From Rhizobacter sp. AJA081-3 (GTDB taxonomy: Bacteria; Pseudomonadota; Gammaproteobacteria; Burkholderiales; Burkholderiaceae_C), in contig NZ_CP059067.1 of NCBI RefSeq assembly GCF_017795745.1, positions 4,898,001 through 4,962,000 on the forward strand: a stretch of DNA of 64,000 bases, written 5' to 3'. This document shows, piece by piece, positions 1 to 11,073 of the stretch. Every line of letters begins with the position of its first letter. The stretch's first letter is position 1. The notes beneath the pieces were generated by a model. It saw only the letters and a program-made list of their open reading frames with translations, searched no databases and had not been told where the DNA came from. Position numbers and translations under genes: made by a program.

Positions 1-257
1 CCTACGAGCTGGAATACGGCTCGGCCACGGTGGAGATCCACACCGACGCGGTCGGCCCGGGCGACCGCGTGCTGCTGATCGACGACCTGATCGCCACCGG
101 CGGCACGATGATGGCCGGCATGCGGCTGCTCGAGCGGCTGGGTGCCACGGTGATCGAAGGGGCGGCGATCGTCGATCTGCCGGAACTGCATGGCTCCGAC
201 AAGCTGCGCGCCGCCGGGCTGCGGCTGCACACCCTGGTGTCATTCGAGGGGCACTGA
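1..257 (+). CDS. apt: Adenine phosphoribosyltransferase, C-terminal part (cut by window edge)
   Basis: The reading frame enters from the left edge and stops at TGA 255-257, so only about the last 84 residues are visible. It would convert adenine and PRPP to AMP in cytosolic purine salvage. The evidence is the PRPP-binding loop [13 protein letters not shown] (about residues 24-36 of the visible part), preceded by YELEYG, which resembles the segment before this loop in Apt. A typical Apt is 170-185 residues, so roughly half is missing. The gene is followed after 44 bp by a convergent gene, with no clear terminator hairpin between them. Confidence 0.9.
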   Translation, partial: YELEYGSATVEIHTDAVGPGDRVLLIDDLIATGGTMMAGMRLLERLGATVIEGAAIVDLPELHGSDKLRAAGLRLHTLVSFEGH

Positions 258-301
258 ACTGCCGGCGGCTGCGCAACGGCACGGCGCCTCGCTGCGGCGC
301 T

Positions 302-769
302 TCAGCTGAACGGCGTCTGCTTGGCGAGGTTGGCGCGCATGCGCACGGCCATCACGTTGCCGGCGGCGCGCAGGATCTCCAGCACCAGCGCCGGCGAGCG
401 TTGCGACAGCTCCTCGAGGCGCGGGCCGCGCAGTGCCCAGACCTCGCAGGCAGTCATGGCCTCGACATTGGCCATGCGCGGCCCGTCGTTGAACAGCCCC
501 GGCTCGCCCACCACCGAGCCGGCGCGCAGGATGGCGATGCGGCTGCTGCCGGGCACACCGCCGGTGACGAACACCTGCAGCGAGCCTTGGGCAAGGAAGT
601 ACATCGAGCGATCGGCGTCGCCCTGCTTGATCAGCAGATCGCCGGAGCGGATCTCGTGGCGCGTCAGGTACGGTGCGATGACTCGCCATTGATCCAGCGT
701 CAGCCTGGCGCGGAAGGCGTCTTCCGCGTTGAGTGTCTGCATGGCCTGGACCAGCGGGGCGATGTCCAT
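302..769 (-). CDS. Stand-alone cyclic nucleotide-binding domain protein
   Basis: This 155-residue protein has a single Crp/Fnr-type cNMP-binding beta-roll. It shows the domain's spaced glycines (IRSGDLLIKQGD, then LAQGSLQVF), a GEPGLF stretch at the phosphate-binding cassette and R-x-A-N-V-x-A after it. There is no DNA-binding helix-turn-helix after the roll, so it is a sensor or partner protein rather than a Crp-type regulator. The start is the second of two adjacent ATGs because AAGGA lies 5 bases upstream of it; the first ATG (to 772) would sit only 2 bases away. The cassette departs from the usual GE-[LIV]-A-L form, so nucleotide binding is not assured. It stands alone between apt and mnmE, and its ligand is unknown. 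Confidence 0.8.
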   Translation of the reverse strand: MDIAPLVQAMQTLNAEDAFRARLTLDQWRVIAPYLTRHEIRSGDLLIKQGDADRSMYFLAQGSLQVFVTGGVPGSSRIAILRAGSVVGEPGLFNDGPRMANVEAMTACEVWALRGPRLEELSQRSPALVLEILRAAGNVMAVRMRANLAKQTPFS

Positions 770-913
770 CATCTTCCTTGTCGTGGGTGTCCGCGAAGCG
801 GCGCTTTGTGGTCGATTATCGGCCGCGCACTGCGCACACTCAACCCGCAGTCAAGCGTTTGATGCTCCGACTGTCGACGCAGCGCCGCCGCCTGTCGGCC
901 GGACCGCGCCGGT

Positions 914-2326
914 TTACTTCCCGATACAGAAGCGGCCGAAGATCTCGCCGAGCAGGTCGTCGGCCGTGAAGGCCCCTGTGATCTCGCCGAGCGCGTCGTG
1001 CGCCAGGCGCAGCTCTTCCGCCAGCAGGTCCAGCGCACCGTCGCGTTGTGCCGCCAGCGCCTGCGCGCGTTCGAGGTGCTCGCGCGTGCGGCGCAGCGCC
1101 TGCACGTGGCGCGTGCGTGCGATGAACACGCCCTCGGGTTGCGCGTGCCAGCCGGCCAGTTGCAGCAGCCGCTCGCGCAGAGCTTCCAGCCCCTGGCCGC
1201 TGCGCGCCGAGATGACCAGCGCATCGCCCTGCGGCGCGGCACTCGAGGCATCGGCCTTGTTGAACACCTCGACCAGACGCCCCGATGTGGCCAGGCCCTG
1301 CGGCCAGCGCTGGGCGATGCGCGCGTCGCCTGCGTCGTAGCCCGCTTCGCCCTGCCGCGTGAGATCGCGCAGAAACACCACCGCGTCCGCGCCCGCGATC
1401 TCGGCCCAGCTGCGCGCGATGCCGATGCGCTCGACTTCGTCGGCCGATTCGTCCGGGTCGCGCAGGCCGGCCGTGTCGATCACGTGCACCGGCACGCCAT
1501 GGATCTGGATGGTCTCGCTGACCTTGTCGCGCGTGGTGCCGGGGATCGGCGTGACGATCGCGAGTTCTGCACCGGCCAGCGCGTTGAGCAGCGAACTCTT
1601 GCCCACGTTCGGCTGGCCCGCCAGCACCACCTTGATGCCTTCGCGCAGCAGCGCGCCGCTGCGGGCGCGGTCGAGCACGGCATCGAGCGCGGCGCAGACC
1701 CGGTCGAGCCGGCCGCGGGCATCAGCCTTCTCGAGGAAGTCGATCTCCTCTTCGGGGAAGTCCAGCGTCGCTTCGACCAGCATGCGCAGCTCGACGAGGC
1801 GTTCGCGCAGCAGGTTGACTTGCTTCGAGAACTCGCCGCTGAGCGATCGGCCGGCCGAACGCGCGGCCGACTCGGTGCTGGCTTCGATGAGATCGCTCAC
1901 CGCTTCGGCCTGCGCCAGGTCGAGCTTGCCGTTGAGGAAAGCGCGCTCGGTGAATTCTCCAGGCCCGGCCAGACGAAGCCCACGCAGCCGGGTGCGGCCC
2001 TTCGCATCGCTCTGGGCAGCCGCCTCGAGGCAACGTGCCAGCAGCAACTGCAGCAGCACCGGGCCGCCATGGGCCTGCAGTTCCAGCACCGACTCGCCGG
2101 TGTAGGAGTGCGGTGCCGGAAAGTGCAGCGCCAGGCCCTGGTCGAGCGTCGAGCCGTCGGCGGCGAGAAAGGGCAGGTAGGTCGCCTGGCGCGGCTGCAG
2201 CGGCCGGCCGCACAGCGCCTCGATCAGCGGCTCCAGCGCGCGGCCCGACACCCGCACGATGCCGACGGCACCGCGCCCTGGAGCGGTGGCGACGGCAACG
2301 ATGGCGTCGTGATGACGAGGCAGCAT
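914..2326 (-). CDS. mnmE: tRNA modification GTPase MnmE (TrmE)
   Basis: MnmE works with MnmG to install the carboxymethylaminomethyl group on wobble uridine 34 of certain tRNAs. The 470-residue length is close to the E. coli enzyme. The N-terminal formyl-THF-binding domain starts [16 protein letters not shown]. The inserted G domain shows G1 GQPNVGKS (237-244), G2 TTRD (264-267), G3 DTAG (284-287) and G4 NKAD (356-359). The protein ends in FCIGK, with the invariant catalytic cysteine at 467. The ATG at 2326 is chosen because the family N-terminus begins there; the frame continues upstream without homology. It lies downstream of the rpmH-rnpA-yidD-yidC genes on the same strand but is separated by about 300 bp containing a strong hairpin, so it probably has its own promoter. 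Confidence 0.97.
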   Translation of the reverse strand: MLPRHHDAIVAVATAPGRGAVGIVRVSGRALEPLIEALCGRPLQPRQATYLPFLAADGSTLDQGLALHFPAPHSYTGESVLELQAHGGPVLLQLLLARCLEAAAQSDAKGRTRLRGLRLAGPGEFTERAFLNGKLDLAQAEAVSDLIEASTESAARSAGRSLSGEFSKQVNLLRERLVELRMLVEATLDFPEEEIDFLEKADARGRLDRVCAALDAVLDRARSGALLREGIKVVLAGQPNVGKSSLLNALAGAELAIVTPIPGTTRDKVSETIQIHGVPVHVIDTAGLRDPDESADEVERIGIARSWAEIAGADAVVFLRDLTRQGEAGYDAGDARIAQRWPQGLATSGRLVEVFNKADASSAAPQGDALVISARSGQGLEALRERLLQLAGWHAQPEGVFIARTRHVQALRRTREHLERAQALAAQRDGALDLLAEELRLAHDALGEITGAFTADDLLGEIFGRFCIGK

Positions 2327-2365
2327 GCGGGGATTCTGGCGCAGTCGCGCAGTGCCAAGAACGAA

Positions 2366-2400
2366 GGGCGGTGCGCTGTCGAAACGACAACGCACCGCCC
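2366..2400 (-). terminator. Long hairpin between yidC and mnmE, likely yidC operon terminator
   Basis: A 10-bp perfect stem (GGGCGGTGCG at 2366-2375 with its complement at 2391-2400) continues, after one C/A mismatch, into a 5-bp TGTCG/CGACA stem with an AAA loop. On the minus strand the hairpin is followed by TTCGTTCTTG, a modest T-rich tail. It lies downstream of yidC and upstream of the mnmE start, consistent with ending the rpmH-yidC transcript. A shorter GGGGG/CCCCC hairpin lies at 2580-2595, nearer the yidC stop. I see nothing else in the 308-bp gap 2327-2634. Confidence 0.6.
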
Positions 2401-2634
2401 TCGATTGGCGCGGGGGGTAGCGGCGTCCGGCCTGTGTGCGCCGGTCCGTTGCACTGCCCGAGCCGGCCGGTGCACGCCTTCGTGCTGTACCGGGTCTGCC
2501 CCGCATGGAACCGATGGAAGTCTTGCTTCCCTGGTGCCCATGGTCGGCGTGTGCGGCCTGGCGAACAAGCCCCCATGCGAGGGGGCGAGCCCCCTAACGC
2601 AAACGATTCACGAAATCGGCGGCTGTGTCGGAAC

Positions 2635-4347
2635 TTACTTTCCGAGCACCCCGAGTTGCTTGTTGATCAGGTACTGCTGCGCGATCGACAGGATGTTGTT
2701 CGTCAGCCAGTACAGCACCAGGCCGGCGGGGAAGAAGAAGAACATCACCGAGAAGATCAGCGGCATGATCCACATCATCTTGGCTTGCACCGGATCCGGC
2801 GGGGTCGGGTTCAACCAGGTCTGCAGCAAGCTGGTGCCGGTCATCAGCAACGGCAGGATGTAGAAGGGGTCGATCGCCGAGAGATCCTGGATCCAGCCCA
2901 GCCACGGTGCCTGGCGCATCTCGACGCTGGACAGCAACACCCAGTAAAGCGCAATGAAGAACGGCATCTGCGCCACGATGGGAAGGCAGCCGCCCAGCGG
3001 GTTGACCTTCTCTTCGCGGTAGATGCGCATCATCTCCTGCTGCATCTGCTGCGGCTTGTCCTTCAGGCGCTCGCGCAGTTCCATGACCTTCGGGTTGATG
3101 GCCTTCATCTTCGCCATCGAACGGTAGGCGCTGGCGTTGAGCCAGTAGAAAGCCATCTTCAGCAGCACCACGAGCGCGACGATCGACCAGCCCCAGTTGC
3201 CGATCAGCGCGTGCAGCTGCGTCAGCAGCCAGAACAGCGGCTTGGCCAGGATGGTGAACCAGCCATAGTCCTTCACCAGCTCCAGGCCGGGCGCCAGCGC
3301 GGCAAGCTTGTTCTCCTCCTGCGGGCCGACGAACAACTGCGCATCGAAGGCCTTGGTCGCACCGGCCGCCACCTCGCCGACGGGCAGGAACATGCCCACC
3401 GAGTAGGTATTGGTGTCGATCTTGCCCGTGTAGAACTCGCGCGGCAGCTTGGCGCCGCTGCCGTTGTCGACCAGCCAGGCCGAGGCGAAGTAGTGCTGCA
3501 CCATCGCCACCCAGCCGTCGTTGCCGCTGGTGGCGTGGTCGGGCTTGTCGCCGGCCTTGTGCTTCTCGATGGTCTTGAAGTCGATCTTCTGGAACTTGGT
3601 GACGTCGGTGTAGACCGCCGGGCCCGTGAAGGTGAAGTAGAAACTCGATTCGCCTTCCGGCGGGTTGCCGTCGCGCACGAGCTGCAGGTACAGGCGCGGG
3701 TTGACCGCCGCGCCCGAACTGTTGATCACCTCGTGCCGCACGCCGATCACATGGTCGCCGCGCTTGAAGGTGTAGATCTTCGCGAGCTTGACGCCGCCCA
3801 CGTCGGGCGACTCGAAGCGCACCTGCACCTCGTTGCTGCCATCGCGCAGGGCCAGGTCGCCCGGCACCAGCGTCATCACGGTGTGGTGGTTGGGCAGGCC
3901 CGCGCCGCCGGTCGGCGGGATCAGCCCCGTCTGGGCGGTGTACAGGCGCTTGGCCGACTGATCGAACAGAACCACGTTCTTGCTGCGATCGTTCTGGTCT
4001 CGCTGCTTGAGCAACTCGAGCCGCACCAGCGAGGCACCTTGGGTGTCGATCGTCGCCTTGACGAGGTCGGTGGTGACGGTGACGCGCTGGGCCTGCGCGG
4101 CAGAGGCTGCGGCCGCGGGCACCACGGCCGGTGTGGCCCCAGGGGCTGCTGTCGCTGCCGCCGGCGCGGCGGCCGAGGGCACCGGCACCGCGCCAGGCGC
4201 TGTCGACGCACCGGCCGCGGCCGGCTTGGCCACAGGGGCCGGGCCGAACATCGAGGGTTCGCCGTTGTGCCGGTTCCAGGCATCCCATATCAGGACGAGG
4301 GACATCGAGAACACCACCCACAGCAGGGTGCGACGCAGGTCGGTCAT
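2635..4347 (-). CDS. yidC: Membrane protein insertase YidC
   Basis: YidC inserts and folds inner-membrane proteins, alone or with SecYEG. The 570-residue protein has the proteobacterial form. An N-terminal membrane anchor (about residues 9-22) precedes a long Ala/Pro-rich linker. A periplasmic beta-supersandwich domain follows (about 75-340). The conserved C-terminal core starts near NWGWSIVALVVLLKMAFYWL and includes the cytoplasmic loop KVNPLGGCLPIVAQMPFF. The protein ends in a short basic tail with NKQLGVLGK. Its start codon overlaps the yidD stop by four bases (ATGA), indicating translational coupling in the rpmH-rnpA-yidD-yidC operon. Confidence 0.97.
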   Translation of the reverse strand: MTDLRRTLLWVVFSMSLVLIWDAWNRHNGEPSMFGPAPVAKPAAAGASTAPGAVPVPSAAAPAAATAAPGATPAVVPAAAASAAQAQRVTVTTDLVKATIDTQGASLVRLELLKQRDQNDRSKNVVLFDQSAKRLYTAQTGLIPPTGGAGLPNHHTVMTLVPGDLALRDGSNEVQVRFESPDVGGVKLAKIYTFKRGDHVIGVRHEVINSSGAAVNPRLYLQLVRDGNPPEGESSFYFTFTGPAVYTDVTKFQKIDFKTIEKHKAGDKPDHATSGNDGWVAMVQHYFASAWLVDNGSGAKLPREFYTGKIDTNTYSVGMFLPVGEVAAGATKAFDAQLFVGPQEENKLAALAPGLELVKDYGWFTILAKPLFWLLTQLHALIGNWGWSIVALVVLLKMAFYWLNASAYRSMAKMKAINPKVMELRERLKDKPQQMQQEMMRIYREEKVNPLGGCLPIVAQMPFFIALYWVLLSSVEMRQAPWLGWIQDLSAIDPFYILPLLMTGTSLLQTWLNPTPPDPVQAKMMWIMPLIFSVMFFFFPAGLVLYWLTNNILSIAQQYLINKQLGVLGK

Positions 4348-4661
4348 GGGGTCTTGTCGGACGAAGGGGTGGACGGGGCCGTTTCGGTCACGAAGCGGCG
4401 GAACAGGGCTGGCGGGCGGTGCGGCACGGGATCGAACCCGCCGTCACACCACGGGTGGCAACGCAGCACACGGGCACCGGCGAGGTAGCTGCCAGCCGCC
4501 GCACCGTGGCGCTGCAGCGCTTCGAGCGCGTAGACCGAGCAGGTCGGCTCGAAACGGCAACTGCTGCCCAGCCAGGGACTGAGCAGCAGCCGGTACCCCC
4601 GCACCAGCAGGATCAGGCCGCGTTGCGGCAAGTCGATCCAGCGGAAGGGCGCGTGATCCAT
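4344..4661 (-). CDS. yidD: Membrane protein insertion efficiency factor YidD
   Basis: YidD is a small, membrane-associated partner encoded beside yidC and thought to assist YidC-dependent insertion. This 105-residue copy has the family signature: GYRLLLSPWLGSSCRFEPTC, then SVYALEAL, HG and VLRCHPWCDGGFDPVP. The conserved Cys residues (SSC, PTC, RCHPWC) are present. A Pro/Ser/Thr-rich tail of about 25 residues follows the core and is poorly conserved. It ends inside the yidC start codon and begins 10 bases after the rnpA stop. Confidence 0.95.
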   Translation of the reverse strand: MDHAPFRWIDLPQRGLILLVRGYRLLLSPWLGSSCRFEPTCSVYALEALQRHGAAAGSYLAGARVLRCHPWCDGGFDPVPHRPPALFRRFVTETAPSTPSSDKTP

Positions 4662-4671
4662 GGCGATGTAC

Positions 4672-5133
4672 TCAGGCCACCCGCTGGAGCAGCCTGGCGA
4701 GTTCCTCGCCGGCCAGCACGCCGAGCGCGGTGGATGCTGCTGCCGGAAAGGTGGCCCGGTCGAAGGGCGAGCGCAGTCGCACCACCCACAGGCCGCCGCT
4801 GAGCGAGGGCTCGCTGCGGCGGATCGCGGCGCGGATCTGTCGCTTCAGAAGTGATCGGGTCACCGAGCGGCGTGCGTGACGCTTCGGAATCACCATGCCG
4901 AGCCAGAGGCGAGAGCCCGGCGCAGCAGCCTGAACTGCCGAGTCATCCACAGGCAGGACCTCGGTTCGGGCTTCGCCTGTTGACAACTGTTCATTTTCGC
5001 GCTTGCGCAGGGGCTTGGCGGGCGGCGTGGGCACGCCGGCCAGGTGGTGCAGCGCGAAGTGGGCCGACCGTGCTCGCGGCGGGCACCGCAAGACGCGTTC
5101 GAAATCGACGGAGCGCACGATTCGGCCGATCAC
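4672..5133 (-). CDS. rnpA: Ribonuclease P protein component, with an internal insertion
   Basis: RnpA is the protein subunit of RNase P, which removes 5' leaders from pre-tRNAs. The diagnostic RNA-binding region is GMVIPKRHARRSVTRSLLKR followed by QIRAAIRR, a slightly altered form of the usual RNR motif. At 153 residues it exceeds the usual 115-125. The excess is a hydrophilic segment at about residues 36-75 between the first strand (FALHHLAG) and the strand SRLWLGMVIPKR. The start at 5133 is chosen for the family-typical opening with D-F-x-x-V-L. It follows rpmH by 46 bases. Confidence 0.93.
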   Translation of the reverse strand: MIGRIVRSVDFERVLRCPPRARSAHFALHHLAGVPTPPAKPLRKRENEQLSTGEARTEVLPVDDSAVQAAAPGSRLWLGMVIPKRHARRSVTRSLLKRQIRAAIRRSEPSLSGGLWVVRLRSPFDRATFPAAASTALGVLAGEELARLLQRVA

Positions 5134-5179
5134 GGCAAGGCGGATGCGGGCAGAGCCTGGGCCGCCGGGCCGGCGGGCC

Positions 5180-5314
5180 TCAGACAGCCAGGCGCTTGCG
5201 GCCCTTGGCGCGGCGAGCGTTGATGACCGCGCGGCCGCCGCGGGTCTTCATGCGGACGAGGAAACCGTGCGTGCGTGCGCGGCGGACTTTCGAGGCTTGG
5301 TAGGTGCGTTTCAT
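5180..5314 (-). CDS. rpmH: 50S ribosomal protein L34
   Basis: This 44-residue, very basic protein translates as [20 protein letters not shown] continuing [20 protein letters not shown] and ending RLAV, which matches bacterial L34 over its full length. It is a structural protein of the large ribosomal subunit. It is the first gene of the rpmH-rnpA-yidD-yidC operon, about 110 bases downstream of a promoter-like sequence. Its place next to the dnaA region is typical of bacterial origins. Confidence 0.98.
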   Translation of the reverse strand: MKRTYQASKVRRARTHGFLVRMKTRGGRAVINARRAKGRKRLAV

Positions 5315-5427
5315 GATCGGTCCAGCGAAGCTGATCGGGAATCGGTTCGCCCGTCGCGCGCAAATCAGTACGAGTGGCGCGAAGAGGCTCAGAACCCGAC
5401 GCGGCAGCCCGCTTCGGGAAACCGGCT

Positions 5428-5456
5428 ATTACAGCAAAAATGTCCTTCCCGGTCAA
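5428..5456 (-). promoter_or_regulatory. Sigma-70-type promoter for the rpmH operon
   Basis: Read on the minus strand, TTGACC (5456-5451) is followed by exactly 17 bases and TGTAAT (5433-5428). Transcription would begin near 5421, giving a leader of about 107 nt before rpmH. It is the best promoter-like sequence in the rpmH-dnaA gap. Confidence 0.65.
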
Positions 5457-5510
5457 CGACTTGGCCTTTCAGGCGCCTCGGCCGGCCTGGCGACCGACAC
5501 CTAGTTCATC

Positions 5511-5580
5511 TGTGGATAACCACTGGCGCGGGCGGTCACGAGGGGTAGAATCCGGCCGCTCCGAGAAGAACTTTTCCACA
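5511..5580. other. oriC: DnaA boxes upstream of dnaA (candidate origin / dnaA autoregulation site)
   Basis: TGTGGATAA at 5511-5519 is a perfect R1-type DnaA box in reverse orientation, and TTTTCCACA at 5572-5580 differs from the consensus by one base. A TAGAAT -10-like element for dnaA lies between them at 5546-5551. The second box abuts the dnaA start codon, an arrangement that fits autoregulation by DnaA. Whether replication starts here or in the dnaA-dnaN gap cannot be decided by eye. Confidence 0.55.
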
Positions 5581-5582
5581 AC

Positions 5583-6998
5583 ATGGCGGCAGACCTGTGG
5601 CAACGCGGTTGCGAGAAGCTCGCAGCTGAATTGCCAGAGCAGCAATTCAACACCTGGATCCGGCCGTTGCCGGCCGCCGACGTCACCGATGACGCGGGCG
5701 GCGGCTCGGTGGTGACGGTGCGCGTGCCCAATCGATTCAAGCTGGACTGGATCCGCAACCAGTACGCCGGCCGCATCGAGGCCGTGCTGAGCGAGCTCGC
5801 CGGCAAGCCGGTGCGCCTGGACATCACGCTCGCGCCGCGCGAGGCGGTGGCACTCACGCAGCCGCGCCCGCCGACCACCTCGATGCAGCCGCTGGCGCAA
5901 GCACTCAACGGAAGCCGGGTCGGCGCCGAGCATGCCCCGGCGCCCCGGTCGCCATCCGCCGCAGCGGCCACGGCCGCCCGCGGCCGGCTGAACCCACAGC
6001 TGACGTTCGACACGCTCGTTCCCGGCCGCGCCAACCAGATGGCCCGCACCGCCGCACTGCACGTGGCCGGCGCGCCCGGGCAGATGTACAACCCGCTGTT
6101 CATCTACGGCGGGGTCGGCCTGGGAAAGACCCACCTGATCCACGCCGTCGGCAACGCGCTGCTGGCCGACCGGCCCGATGCCCGCATCCTTTACCTGCAC
6201 GCGGAGCAGTTCATCACCGACGTCGTGCGCAACTACCAGCGCAAGACCTTCGACGAGCTCAAGGCCAAGTACCACCAGCTCGACCTGCTGCTGATCGATG
6301 ATGTGCAGTTCTTCGCCGGCAAGGAGCGCACCCAGGAGGAGTTCTTCAACGCCTTCGAGGCACTGCTGGCCAAGAAGGCGCACATCATCATGACCAGCGA
6401 CACCTACCCCAAGGGGCTGGTGGACATCGACGAGCGGCTGACCTCCCGCTTCGACGCCGGGCTGACGGTGGCCATCGAGCCCCCCGAATTGGAGATGCGC
6501 GTGGCCATCCTGATGCGCAAGGCCGAGCAGGAAGGCTCGCCCATGCCCGAGGACGTGGCCTTCTTCGTGGCCAAGAACGTGCGCGCCAACGTGCGCGAGC
6601 TCGAAGGGGCGCTGCGCAAGATCCTGGCCTACTCGCGCTTCAGCCACAAGGAAATCAACATCGGCCTGGCACGCGAGGCGCTGAAGGACCTGCTGTCGAT
6701 CCAGAACCGGCAGGTCGGCGTCGAGAACATCCAGAAGACGGTGGCCGACTTCTACAAGATCAAGGTCGCCGACATGTACAGCAAGAAGCGCCCGGCCAGC
6801 ATCGCCCGGCCGCGCCAGATCGCGATGTACCTGGCCAAGGAGATGACGCAGAAGAGCCTGCCCGAGATCGGCGAGCTGTTCGGCGGGCGCGACCACACGA
6901 CGGTGCTGCACGCGGTACGCAAGATCTCCGGCGAGCGGCAGAAGAACAGCGAACTGAACCAGCAGCTGCACGTGCTGGAACAGACGCTCAAAGGCTGA
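5583..6998 (+). CDS. dnaA: Chromosomal replication initiator protein DnaA
   Basis: DnaA binds DnaA boxes, melts the origin and recruits DnaB. The 471-residue protein has domain I (about 1-85, containing [10 protein letters not shown]), an Ala/Pro/Arg-rich linker (about 95-140) and an AAA+ domain with Walker [10 protein letters not shown] (about 176-184) and Walker [11 protein letters not shown]. The C-terminal helix-turn-helix carries the signature [11 protein letters not shown] (about residue 431 onward). The ATG at 5583 fits the family N-terminus. DnaA boxes immediately upstream suggest autoregulation, and dnaN follows 217 bp downstream. Confidence 0.98.
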   Translation: MAADLWQRGCEKLAAELPEQQFNTWIRPLPAADVTDDAGGGSVVTVRVPNRFKLDWIRNQYAGRIEAVLSELAGKPVRLDITLAPREAVALTQPRPPTTSMQPLAQALNGSRVGAEHAPAPRSPSAAAATAARGRLNPQLTFDTLVPGRANQMARTAALHVAGAPGQMYNPLFIYGGVGLGKTHLIHAVGNALLADRPDARILYLHAEQFITDVVRNYQRKTFDELKAKYHQLDLLLIDDVQFFAGKERTQEEFFNAFEALLAKKAHIIMTSDTYPKGLVDIDERLTSRFDAGLTVAIEPPELEMRVAILMRKAEQEGSPMPEDVAFFVAKNVRANVRELEGALRKILAYSRFSHKEINIGLAREALKDLLSIQNRQVGVENIQKTVADFYKIKVADMYSKKRPASIARPRQIAMYLAKEMTQKSLPEIGELFGGRDHTTVLHAVRKISGERQKNSELNQQLHVLEQTLKG

Positions 6999-7017
6999 GG
7001 GTGTCAAGGCACAAGCC

Positions 7018-7172
7018 TGTGGACGGTTCCGGAACAACTGCCCACCTGTCCACAGGCGCGGGCCGATCGCCGAAGTTGTTGTCGGTCTTCGGCTTCGCCC
7101 CGGGTCCCAGGCACACAGGGTTTGCGGCGCGTAAGAGCTTGCTGGAAAAGAGGAAAATGCGGTTCTCCACAG
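7018..7172. other. oriC: Degenerate DnaA-box cluster in the dnaA-dnaN gap (alternative origin site)
   Basis: The 217-bp gap holds TTCTCCACA (7164-7172, one mismatch to TTATCCACA), CTGTCCACA (7046-7054, two mismatches) and TGTGGACGG (7018-7026, three mismatches, reverse strand). The stretch just before the last box, around GGAAAAGAGGAAAATG, is less GC-rich than its surroundings. The dnaN ribosome-binding site AGAGG lies at 7206-7210. The cluster may be part of the origin or may regulate dnaN. Confidence 0.45.
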
Positions 7173-7215
7173 AAAGCCCGGTCCTCTACTAAGACGACTA
7201 TATGAAGAGGTTCAA

Positions 7216-10939
<3,724 letters not shown>

Positions 10940-11073
10940 GCGTGCAGGTCTGACCGGTGCCGCGTGGATACGCGGTGGACTGCGCTAGGCTGAGCAACTC
11001 GGGCCGCTGGCCGTCGAACCCACGACGTCGCCGCATATGCGTTCGATACTCGCAAGACAGCCCGAACTCGATG

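Noticed and set aside
2580-2595. GGGGG/CCCCC hairpin as the yidC terminator
   Set aside because: The stem is short, no T-run follows, and the larger hairpin at 2366-2400 is better.
4943-4951. TCATCCACA within rnpA as a third DnaA box
   Set aside because: A one-mismatch 9-mer is expected by chance about once per 5 kb and this lies inside coding sequence.
10960-10975. CCGCGT/ACGCGG hairpin as the gyrB terminator
   Set aside because: Only six base pairs and no T-run; kept as a mention under the neighbouring gene.
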